Below are positions 5,702-12,086 of a stretch of 26,931 nucleotides of DNA, piece after piece. Source of the stretch: Candidatus Uhrbacteria bacterium (GTDB lineage: Bacteria > Patescibacteriota > Patescibacteriia > UBA9934 > UBA11717); contig JABIWD010000023.1 in NCBI GenBank assembly GCA_018701105.1, forward strand, positions 1 to 26,931, written 5' to 3'. Within the stretch, counting starts at the first letter, position 1. Each line of letters begins with the position of its first letter. Under the pieces are notes generated by a model, which searched no databases, had not been told where the DNA came from, and saw only the letters and a program-made list of their open reading frames with translations. A program made the position numbers and the translations under genes.

Positions 5702-5730
5702 TTGAACAAAACCCCATATTGCGCTATGAT
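5702..5730 (+). promoter_or_regulatory. Predicted tRNA-Ile promoter
   Basis: TTGAAC (5702-5707) and TATGAT (5725-5730) have 17-base spacing. The mature tRNA 5' end follows 11 bases later at 5742. Confidence 0.7.
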
Positions 5731-5741
5731 CGTCCTCGCGA

Positions 5742-5818
5742 GGGTACATAGCTCAGCTGGTTAGAGCACCGAGCTTATATCTCGGCGGTCCCAGGTTCAA
5801 GTCCTGGTGTACCCACCA
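5742..5818 (+). tRNA. tRNA-Ile (anticodon UAU)
   Basis: The acceptor stem is GGGTACA/TGTACCC and the D arm is AGCTCAGCTGGTTAGAGC. The anticodon stem CCGAG/CTCGG surrounds loop CTTATAT (anticodon TAT), and the T arm is CCAGGTTCAAGTCCTGG. The discriminator is A, with CCA encoded at 5816-5818. It would read the rare AUA codon directly; bacteria more often use a CAU tRNA modified by TilS for this. The CCA runs straight into the 143-bp element. Confidence 0.93.
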
Positions 5819-5957
5819 CCGAGCTCAGCTCGATTATTAGCAATATTCCAACGCTCAGCGTTGGCACCGAGTCTCTAGTCTGAGCTCAGGTGGTCAGTCG
5901 AGCTCAGCTCGACCGTTCGAGTAACGCCAGTAATCGAGATGAATTGGGTAGTGGAAA
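5815..5957 (+). repeat. 143-bp tRNA-linked element, copy 2 (after tRNA-Ile)
   Basis: This is the inverted partner of 3994-4136, with 140 of 143 bases identical and no gaps. It carries CCAACGCTCAGCGTTGG (5848-5864) and TCGAGCTCAGCTCGA (5898-5912), while the first palindrome has one substitution (5819-5833). A T-arm-like CGTT-CGAGT-AACG lies at 5914-5926. Similarity stops where the terminator hairpin begins. Confidence 0.85.
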
Positions 5958-5983
5958 AGCACGACGAAAGTCGTGCTTTTTTG
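5955..5983 (+). terminator. Intrinsic terminator ending the tRNA-Ile plus trailer transcript
   Basis: AAAAGCACGAC (5955-5965), a GAAA loop, GTCGTGCTTTT (5970-5980), then TTG. Its stem sequence differs from the terminator after copy 1, although both close the same 143-bp element. Confidence 0.85.
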
Positions 5984-6001
5984 TATCCTAGCGACCTTCC
6001 C

Positions 6002-6030
6002 ATGACAAAAGTCCAGATTTGTGGTAGCTT
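6002..6030 (+). promoter_or_regulatory. Predicted promoter of the pseudouridine synthase gene, leaderless start
   Basis: ATGACA (6002-6007), a 17-base spacer and TGGTAGCTT, with the -10 at 6025-6030. The ATG follows after 6 bases. Confidence 0.5.
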
Positions 6031-6036
6031 TGGCTC

Positions 6037-7023
6037 ATGAACACAGAAAATACACATATTATCGACAGCTTCGACGCCAAAAAGCGTCTAGATGTTTGGC
6101 TTGCGATACAGACGGATGTATCGCGATCCAAGATACAAAAGTATATAAAGAAGGTTGGAGTGAAAAAAAACGGTGAATTAGTCTCTGTGCCCCACAACTT
6201 TCTTGATGAAGGTGATGAGGTGGAGATTCCAAAGTCTTTTGAAATTAAGGAAGAGGATCTACTCGTGAAGCCAAACCTTGAGGAAACGGCTACAATGAAA
6301 ATCAAGAAGGAGAAGAAAGGAAAGAAAGTCGACTTCAAGATTATTTTCGAGAATAAAGACGTGATCGTAGTTAATAAAGATGCAGGAGTACTCGTGCATC
6401 CAACAGACTCGTCTAATGAAGAGACTATGATGGATGCTGCTGTCGCATACGACCCTAAAATCGCAATGGTTGGAGACAAGCCAGAGCAACGCGCAGGGAT
6501 TGTCCACCGACTAGACCGTATGACGTCTGGTGTTATGATCATCGCCCGTAACCAGGAAGCTTTCTTGGATCTTAAGAACAAGTTTGCAAGACGATTTGTC
6601 CGCAAAAAGTATCACGCACTGTTAAACGGCAGCCTCGACAAAGATCACGAGGTGCTCCGATTCAAGATTGCGCGTTCAAAGGACCTTGGCCGTATGGTCG
6701 CTCGTCCAGAACAACAGCCAGGAAAGGAAGCCATTACTGAGTTTAACGTTTTAGAACGATACGCAAACGCAACCGAGGTTGACATCGACATGCATACTGG
6801 ACGCACGCATCAAATTCGCGCCCACTTCCATGCGCTCGGAAACCCCGTAGTTGGAGACGAGCTTTACATTATCCGAAAGCAGAAGACTATCAAGCTGGAT
6901 CGCCTATGGCTGCACGCTTACCACTTAGAGCTATCGCTCCCAGGTGAAAACAAAGCGTCTGTATTTACAGCGCCAGTTCCACGAAAACTAACAAAGCTCA
7001 CAGAATCACTACACAAAGTATGA
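6037..7023 (+). CDS. RluA/RluD-family pseudouridine synthase
   Basis: 328 residues. It converts specific uridines in rRNA (23S for RluD) or tRNA to pseudouridine. An S4 RNA-binding domain covers about residues 10-75 (RLDVWLAIQTDVSRSKIQKY). A lysine-rich linker follows at about 84-98 (KIKKEKKGKK), then the catalytic domain from about 100. The signature HRLDRMTSGVMIIAR has the catalytic Asp at residue 160, and HTGRTHQIRAH is the conserved motif near the end. The gene overlaps the next start by 4 bases (ATGA at 7020), so the two are translationally coupled. The family is certain; the exact uridine target cannot be read from sequence alone. Confidence 0.93.
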   Translation: MNTENTHIIDSFDAKKRLDVWLAIQTDVSRSKIQKYIKKVGVKKNGELVSVPHNFLDEGDEVEIPKSFEIKEEDLLVKPNLEETATMKIKKEKKGKKVDFKIIFENKDVIVVNKDAGVLVHPTDSSNEETMMDAAVAYDPKIAMVGDKPEQRAGIVHRLDRMTSGVMIIARNQEAFLDLKNKFARRFVRKKYHALLNGSLDKDHEVLRFKIARSKDLGRMVARPEQQPGKEAITEFNVLERYANATEVDIDMHTGRTHQIRAHFHALGNPVVGDELYIIRKQKTIKLDRLWLHAYHLELSLPGENKASVFTAPVPRKLTKLTESLHKV

Positions 7024-7571
7024 TCATCACACTTGCAGGCTACGCTGGATCAGGAAAATCGACTGTACGAAACCTTCTTGCCGAAAAATTGGGTTGGCCA
7101 AGCTACTCAATGGGCGATCTATTTGGAAAGATGGCACAGGAAAAAGGAATGACCATCGAAGAGTTCAATTCTCTAAGTGAGACTCGCGAAGACATTGACT
7201 TAGAGATTGATAACTACGCTCGCAAGCTAGGTGAAACCGAAAATAATTTTATTATGGATGGGTGGATCGCTTGGAACTTCATACCCAATTCTCTCAAAGT
7301 TTTCCTCAATGTAGACGAAGAAGAGGCTGCTAAAAGGATCCTTACACACGCCAAAGAAGGCGGAAGAGAGGACGAGCCCGACTACGATACTACGGAAGAC
7401 GTGAAGACTGCCGTTCGAAAACGAGTAGGTTCACACGCATCCCGATTTATGGAGTATTACGGTATAAAATGGAACGATTTAAGTAAAATGGACCTCGTGG
7501 TAGATACAACTAACATTAGCCCAGAAGAGGTGGTATCACAAATCATTGACAAAATGGCCGATTCGAAGTAG
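7020..7571 (+). CDS. cmk: Cytidylate kinase, archaeal-like short type
   Basis: 183 residues. It phosphorylates CMP/dCMP with ATP for nucleotide recycling. The P-loop GYAGSGKST is at residues 7-15. SYSMGDLFGKMAQEKGMTIE, followed by the EEFN...DIDLEIDN region, matches the short archaeal-type Cmk family (SxGDxFR, RGMSLEEF) rather than the 220-residue E. coli type. FIMDGWIAW corresponds to the strand before the lid. The start overlaps the stop of the pseudouridine synthase gene by 4 bases, and rplS follows 25 bases later, so the three form an operon. A general adenylate or dephospho-CoA kinase-like NMP kinase is less likely. Confidence 0.8.
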   Translation: MIITLAGYAGSGKSTVRNLLAEKLGWPSYSMGDLFGKMAQEKGMTIEEFNSLSETREDIDLEIDNYARKLGETENNFIMDGWIAWNFIPNSLKVFLNVDEEEAAKRILTHAKEGGREDEPDYDTTEDVKTAVRKRVGSHASRFMEYYGIKWNDLSKMDLVVDTTNISPEEVVSQIIDKMADSK

Positions 7572-7596
7572 AGTGCGCCTACTAATTGCAATATAT

Positions 7597-8121
7597 ATGA
7601 GTGAAGAAAAGAACACACAACCTGAAGACGAGAAGGAGGTAAAAGCTCCTGAGGCTGTGGAGGAGACAGCTAAAGCAGTTGAAGAGACTCCAGCAGAAGC
7701 TCCTGCAAAGGAAGCTACTGAGGGAGCTCCAGCTGACGACGCTAAGGACGCGCCAGAAGCAACCGAAGAGGAGGCGACTCCAGCAAAAGCAGAAGTCAAA
7801 GAACTTCCATACCGAAACCTTAAGCCAGGAATGGTTGTACGTGTTCACGAGACTATCAAGGACGTGAATGCAAAGGGTGAGGAACGAAGTCGTGTACAGG
7901 TTTTCGAGGGAACAATCCTTGGATTCAGCGGTGCAGGCATCACACGAACCATGACAGTACGAAAAGTATCGAATGGATTCGGAGTTGAGAAGGTTTACCC
8001 CCTCTCATCACCACACGTTGGAAAAGTAGAGGTCGTCCGAGCGCAGCGCACGCGACGAGCAAAGCTATGGTTCCTACGAAAGGGATTCAAACGCCGACTA
8101 AAGGAAGTAAAGAACGCGTAA
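7597..8121 (+). CDS. rplS: Ribosomal protein L19 with long acidic N-terminal extension
   Basis: 174 residues from the ATG at 7597 (MSEEKNTQPEDE); a longer in-frame TTG start at 7546 would overlap cmk and is not needed. The L19 core begins at about residue 70: LKPGMVVRVHE, then VQVFEGTILG, ITRTMTVRKVSNGFGVEKVYPLSSP and the basic end RAKLWFLRKGFKRRLKE. L19 sits at the 30S-50S interface. The usual length is about 115 residues; the extra 65-70 residues are almost only Glu, Ala, Pro, Lys, Thr and Asp and look disordered. There is no SD. A terminator follows at 8140. Confidence 0.95.
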   Translation: MSEEKNTQPEDEKEVKAPEAVEETAKAVEETPAEAPAKEATEGAPADDAKDAPEATEEEATPAKAEVKELPYRNLKPGMVVRVHETIKDVNAKGEERSRVQVFEGTILGFSGAGITRTMTVRKVSNGFGVEKVYPLSSPHVGKVEVVRAQRTRRAKLWFLRKGFKRRLKEVKNA

Positions 8122-8139
8122 GATTTTCAAGAAAGATCA

Positions 8140-8165
8140 AAACGAGCTCAAACGGGCTCGTTTTT
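8140..8165 (+). terminator. Intrinsic terminator after rplS
   Basis: ACGAGCTC (8142-8149) pairs with GGGCTCGT (8154-8161) with one G-U pair, then T5. The extended -10 of the next gene starts within the T-tract at 8165, so terminator and promoter are fused. Confidence 0.8.
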
Positions 8166-8173
8166 GTTATAAT
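8165..8173 (+). promoter_or_regulatory. Extended -10 promoter, leaderless start
   Basis: TGTTATAAT at 8165-8173, 9 bases before the ATG at 8183. The rplS terminator occupies the -35 region. Confidence 0.6.
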
Positions 8174-8182
8174 GTTTTCATT

Positions 8183-8857
8183 ATGACGCAGGACGTTGCT
8201 CAGCATCACATTCTTGAAACAAGTAACATCGCCGGGGGGATCTTTGGCGACAATCTTTTTGTACCAACGCAGGTCGCTATGCATGCCGCGGAACAAAATG
8301 CTGATCTCGTGGAGCCGGTATCACTCATTGCCGACGAGCTCACCGATCTCGCGCTCAACGCATCGCACAACGGTGCATCTGCGCGCCAAAGCGCCAGCAA
8401 GATTAATGATAGCTTAGTGCTCGCCTTCCTCTCGTTGGGGTACATGATATTCGATCACTCTGTTTACACCTCGTTCAGGAAGAATGTGAGAGGTGCCGTG
8501 ATCGATAGCATTAACGCACCGGACGCTATATCTGAACTTAGGGAGCTTTTAATGCTACCAAGACACTCGCGCGGCTTATCTTACAAGCATCACATTCTCG
8601 CGCTACACGATGCAGTCAATCTAGAACCTGTACCATCGCACATTCGTCTCAACGATCTTTTACGGAGCACCGTGGGACACATAACGAGCTTTGGCGCCGA
8701 TGCTCGAGACGGATCGATGCTGATAAATGGCGTTGAGTACGTCATCGTGCACCGTGAACACGACAACGGGACGAGCTTCCAGATCACACGGGGCATACAC
8801 GGTGCATCAACCGAAATACTTCACACACAACCATATACAAAAATAGCGACGCGGTAA
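8183..8857 (+). CDS. Unknown 224-residue soluble protein
   Basis: I do not recognise this protein. It has no signal peptide or membrane helix. The N-terminal half looks helical (DLVEPVSLIADELTDLALNA and following). A central hydrophobic helix LAFLSLGYMIFDHSVY is at about residues 80-98, and the C-terminal part looks beta-rich (GSMLINGVEYVIVHREHDNG, then FQITRGIHGAST). Histidines are frequent (HH at 8-9, HKHH-like at 134-137) but form no known metal motif. It is transcribed from its own leaderless promoter, and its stop codon lies inside the terminator hairpin it shares with convergent uvrA. Its composition resembles the neighbours, so it is probably lineage-specific rather than foreign. Confidence 0.7.
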   Translation: MTQDVAQHHILETSNIAGGIFGDNLFVPTQVAMHAAEQNADLVEPVSLIADELTDLALNASHNGASARQSASKINDSLVLAFLSLGYMIFDHSVYTSFRKNVRGAVIDSINAPDAISELRELLMLPRHSRGLSYKHHILALHDAVNLEPVPSHIRLNDLLRSTVGHITSFGADARDGSMLINGVEYVIVHREHDNGTSFQITRGIHGASTEILHTQPYTKIATR

Positions 8858-8876
8858 TACGCGTCGCTATTTTATT
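8841..8876. terminator. Bidirectional terminator between the 224-aa gene and uvrA
   Basis: Perfect 13-bp arms AAATAGCGACGCG (8841-8853) and CGCGTCGCTATTT (8860-8872) have a 6-base loop and T-rich sequence on both exits. The stop of the plus-strand gene is in the hairpin, and uvrA ends at 8885 on the other strand. Confidence 0.85.
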
Positions 8877-8884
8877 TCACGCTG

Positions 8885-11773
8885 CTACTTCTTGCTCTTA
8901 GCAGCAGACTTTTTAGCTGCAGGTTTTTTCTGAGTCTTCTTTCTACTGATCTCTTCTTTCAAATACTGACCAGTTATACTCTCCTTAACCTTCATGATCT
9001 CCTCAGGAGTTCCCTGAGCAACCACTTTTCCTCCACGGATTCCTCCGTCAGGTCCCATGTCAATCACATAGTCAGCCGATCGAACAACGTCAAGGTCATG
9101 CTCGACCATCAAGACAGTGTTTCCTTTCTTTACTAGGCGGTCGAGTACGTCGAGTAGTCGCTTAATGTCGTCGAAGTGCAAACCAGTTGTGGGCTCGTCC
9201 AAGATATACAGAGTCTTTCCGGTCGCCCGTCGTGATAGCTCGGTAGCAAGCTTAACTCGCTGAGCCTCTCCACCTGACAGTGTAGTCGCAGACTGTCCAA
9301 GCTTGATGTAACCAAGCCCAACCTCGTGCAACACATTCAACTTGTCGTAGATAGCAGGTGTACTTGCAAAGAACCGTCGCCCTTCCTCAACTGTCATCGC
9401 AAGGACATCCGCAATATTCTTCTGCTTGTAATGAATCTCGAGTGCCTCAGAGTTGTATCGCTTACCACGACACTCGTGACAGTCCACGTACACATCTGGC
9501 ATGAACTGCATCTCGATTCGCTGCATTCCATCTCCTCCACATGGTTCACATCGTCCTCCACCCTTCACGTTGAACGAGAACTTACCAGCATCAAACCCAC
9601 GCATCTGTGCTTCTGGCGTTCCTGCGTAGAGCTCTCGAATAGTAGTGAATACTCCAGTATACGTAGCAGGGTTCGATCGAGGTGTTCGTCCAATTGGAGA
9701 TTGATCGACCGTTACAACCTTGTCGATATTCTCAATTCCCTTGATCTCCTTGTGCTCTGCAGGGTAATCCTTCGCTCTATAAAAATGCTTTGAAAGTGCC
9801 TTTCCAAGAATATCGAGCACCAGTGTCGACTTTCCAGAACCAGATACTCCCGTTACACAAACCATTACTCCCAATGGAATCTCAACATCAACGTTTTGTA
9901 AGTTAAACGCGTTGGCTCCAATGATCTTGATCTTCTGCTTCTTTGGCTTTCGTCGTTTTGCGGGAACGGGAATCGACTTTCGCCCCGTCAGATAGTCACC
10001 CGTCAAAGACTCATCACATCGTGCAAGGTCGTCCGCAGTTCCCTGCGCAATGATCTCACCACCATAGACTCCAGCACCAGGACCAACGTCGATGATATGG
10101 TCTGCAGCACGCATCATCGCAAGATCATGCTCAACAACGATCACTGTATTCTCACCATCGCGCAAAGTCTTGATCGTATCGATTAGCTTGTCATTGTCTC
10201 GTTGGTGCAAACCGATAGATGGCTCATCGAGAATGTAAATCACTCCAGACAAACCTGTTCCCAACTGTGTCGCCAAGCGCACACGCTGAGATTCACCACC
10301 GGACAATGTCACAGCAGAACGATCTAGCGTCAAGTATGACAGCCCAACGTTTATTAGGTTCGAGAGACGGCGCACGACCTCCTTCTTCACGTTTTCAATA
10401 ACTTTACGTTCAATCTCGGTAAGCTCAACGTTCTCCTCACCAGTCGCCACACCCTCAAAGAACGACAATAGCTCATCCAACGGAATCTGTACGAGCTCAT
10501 GGATGTGCTTGTCAGCAACTCTCACAACAAGGCTCTCCTGCCGTAGACGCTTTCCATCACACTCAGGGCACTCCATCGAACGCATGTAAGTCTCGAGCTC
10601 TTTGCGAACGTAATCAGAATCAGTCTCTCGATATTTAGCATCGAGCATCCCAACTACTCCTGGGAACATCAACTTCTTCCCTCCAACCACGTACTCTTCC
10701 TGATCTGTTCCATTAAGTATAAGTCTTAGCTTTGAGGCAGAGAACTTATTCAACGGTGTATGTATATCAAATTTATGTTTCTTCCCAACAACTTCGAGCA
10801 GCTTCAAATAAGCTGTAGAGTTGCCTGCGATCCGACTCCACGGTTTCACAGCACCTTCAGCTAGCGTAAGTCTCTTGTTTGGGATTACAAGATCGGGCTC
10901 GAGCACAAGCTTCACTCCAAGACCGGTACATTCTGGACACGCACCATGCGGCGAGTTGAACGAGAACATGTTTGGCTGCAAGCTTGGAAGCGACCGACTA
11001 CACTCAGGACACACCAAAGCTTGCGAATACAATTTGTCTTCACCTGTATCGTCGCGCATCACCGTAACCATTCCGTTACCAAGATCAAGCGCAGTCTTGA
11101 GCGTCTCCAACATAGCTTCGCGAGGAACATCCTGCCCCTCTGTGAATCGTGCGGTCACTATGTCAATGTCGTGTAGCTTCTTCTTATCCTTACGCATTGC
11201 CATCAACTCGTCGATGTCCATGAGCAACCCATCGTATCGCGCAGACTTGTAACCAGACTGGTCAGCCGCCACTAGAACCATTTTGTGTTCACCTTTCTGT
11301 CCACGCACCATTGGCGCCAACAAGAAAACATCCGACACCTCAATAACTTTCAAAATGGCATCAGCAATCTGCTCGGCAGTTTGCTCCGTCACAGGGATGT
11401 GACACTCAGGACAATGTGCCTGACCAGCACGCGCGTACAAGACACGCATGGAATCGTAAATCTCTGTCACAGTTCCCACAGTTGACCGTGGGTTTGTGGA
11501 TGCTGTTTTTTGATCGATCGCAATAGTTGGAGAAAGGCCAGTGATCTCTTCCACGTCCGGCTTGTCCTGAAGCTCCAAAAACTGACGCGCGTACGAAGAA
11601 AGACTCTCCATGTACCGGCGCTGCCCTTCCGCATAGATAGTATCGAATGCGATAGATGACTTACCAGAACCAGAAAGTCCCGTAACCACAGTGAACTTTC
11701 CCTTAGGGATGTCCACGTCTATATTTTTCAAATTGTGAACTCGCGCTCCTCTTACGCTGATAAAGTCTGACAT
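8885..11773 (-). CDS. uvrA: Excinuclease ABC subunit A
   Basis: 962 residues. This is the DNA damage-sensing ATPase of nucleotide excision repair, acting as a dimer with UvrB. Two ABC modules are visible. The first Walker A is GLSGSGKSS (residues 32-40) and the first signature LSGGESQRVRLATQLG. The second Walker A is GVSGSGKST and the second signature LSGGEAQRVKLATEL. Both Walker B motifs read YILDEP. Zinc modules show as CPEC (early), GACPECTGLG, and the C-terminal CEPCGGDGMQ...CHECRGKRYN. The length is slightly above the usual 940 because of a lysine/alanine tail (KKTQKKPAAKKSAAKSKK). No SD is present. A 16-bp perfect palindrome ends one base before the ATG. uvrB is not in the window. Confidence 0.98.
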   Translation of the reverse strand: MSDFISVRGARVHNLKNIDVDIPKGKFTVVTGLSGSGKSSIAFDTIYAEGQRRYMESLSSYARQFLELQDKPDVEEITGLSPTIAIDQKTASTNPRSTVGTVTEIYDSMRVLYARAGQAHCPECHIPVTEQTAEQIADAILKVIEVSDVFLLAPMVRGQKGEHKMVLVAADQSGYKSARYDGLLMDIDELMAMRKDKKKLHDIDIVTARFTEGQDVPREAMLETLKTALDLGNGMVTVMRDDTGEDKLYSQALVCPECSRSLPSLQPNMFSFNSPHGACPECTGLGVKLVLEPDLVIPNKRLTLAEGAVKPWSRIAGNSTAYLKLLEVVGKKHKFDIHTPLNKFSASKLRLILNGTDQEEYVVGGKKLMFPGVVGMLDAKYRETDSDYVRKELETYMRSMECPECDGKRLRQESLVVRVADKHIHELVQIPLDELLSFFEGVATGEENVELTEIERKVIENVKKEVVRRLSNLINVGLSYLTLDRSAVTLSGGESQRVRLATQLGTGLSGVIYILDEPSIGLHQRDNDKLIDTIKTLRDGENTVIVVEHDLAMMRAADHIIDVGPGAGVYGGEIIAQGTADDLARCDESLTGDYLTGRKSIPVPAKRRKPKKQKIKIIGANAFNLQNVDVEIPLGVMVCVTGVSGSGKSTLVLDILGKALSKHFYRAKDYPAEHKEIKGIENIDKVVTVDQSPIGRTPRSNPATYTGVFTTIRELYAGTPEAQMRGFDAGKFSFNVKGGGRCEPCGGDGMQRIEMQFMPDVYVDCHECRGKRYNSEALEIHYKQKNIADVLAMTVEEGRRFFASTPAIYDKLNVLHEVGLGYIKLGQSATTLSGGEAQRVKLATELSRRATGKTLYILDEPTTGLHFDDIKRLLDVLDRLVKKGNTVLMVEHDLDVVRSADYVIDMGPDGGIRGGKVVAQGTPEEIMKVKESITGQYLKEEISRKKTQKKPAAKKSAAKSKK

Positions 11774-11774
11774 A

Positions 11775-11790
11775 GAATTGCCGGCAATTC
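11775..11790. promoter_or_regulatory. 16-bp perfect palindrome at the uvrA start
   Basis: GAATTGCCGGCAATTC lies one base upstream of the uvrA ATG (11771-11773). Its position and perfect symmetry suggest an operator or an RNA hairpin over the start. It does not match the LexA boxes of E. coli (CTGTN8ACAG) or Bacillus (GAACN4GTTC). The role is inferred. Confidence 0.45.
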
Positions 11791-11835
11791 GGTGAGGTTA
11801 ATGCATCACCGCGAAATCATATTGATATTTCTGCG

Positions 11836-12003
11836 ATGACTACTAAGCGTCGTCGACAATATCATGATATTAGAGATGTGGCAAGTGTCAGGGGTGGACG
11901 TCGTAGTCATGAAACTCGTATCGTGTCAAATATTGACCCTTTTCATACCGATTTGACCAAGCCTGCCAATCACCTGAAATTAGAACCCGTACTATTACGG
12001 TAA
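11836..12003 (+). CDS. Possible 55-residue basic protein
   Basis: ATG at 11836 to TAA at 12003 encodes MTTKRRRQYHDIRDVASVRG and onward to LKLEPVLLR. The N-terminal half is strongly basic (KRRR, RGGRR). No family is recognised. A weak -10-like GATATT lies 6 bases before the ATG, the same spacing seen at the leaderless starts elsewhere here. It runs divergently from uvrA. Without it, 11774-12086 would be a 313-bp gap unusually long for this genome. Chance cannot be excluded. Confidence 0.35.
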   Translation: MTTKRRRQYHDIRDVASVRGGRRSHETRIVSNIDPFHTDLTKPANHLKLEPVLLR

Positions 12004-12008
12004 ATAGT

Positions 12009-12035
12009 CACTGTCCACAGTGTAAAGCCTATAAT
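12009..12035 (+). promoter_or_regulatory. Possible promoter with inverted repeat before prepilin peptidase
   Basis: TATAAT at 12030-12035 is preceded by CACTGTCCACAGTG (12009-12022), an inverted repeat covering the -35 position. The leader to 12087 would be about 45 bases. The assignment is tentative. Confidence 0.35.
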
Positions 12036-12086
12036 AATGCGGTATATTGAGGCCATAGGATCATTCTACGAAAGACTGAAGAACGC

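Noticed and set aside
5988..6605. Minus-strand frame of 205 codons
   Set aside because: It is antisense to the pseudouridine synthase gene and consists of a Ser/Phe-rich shadow.
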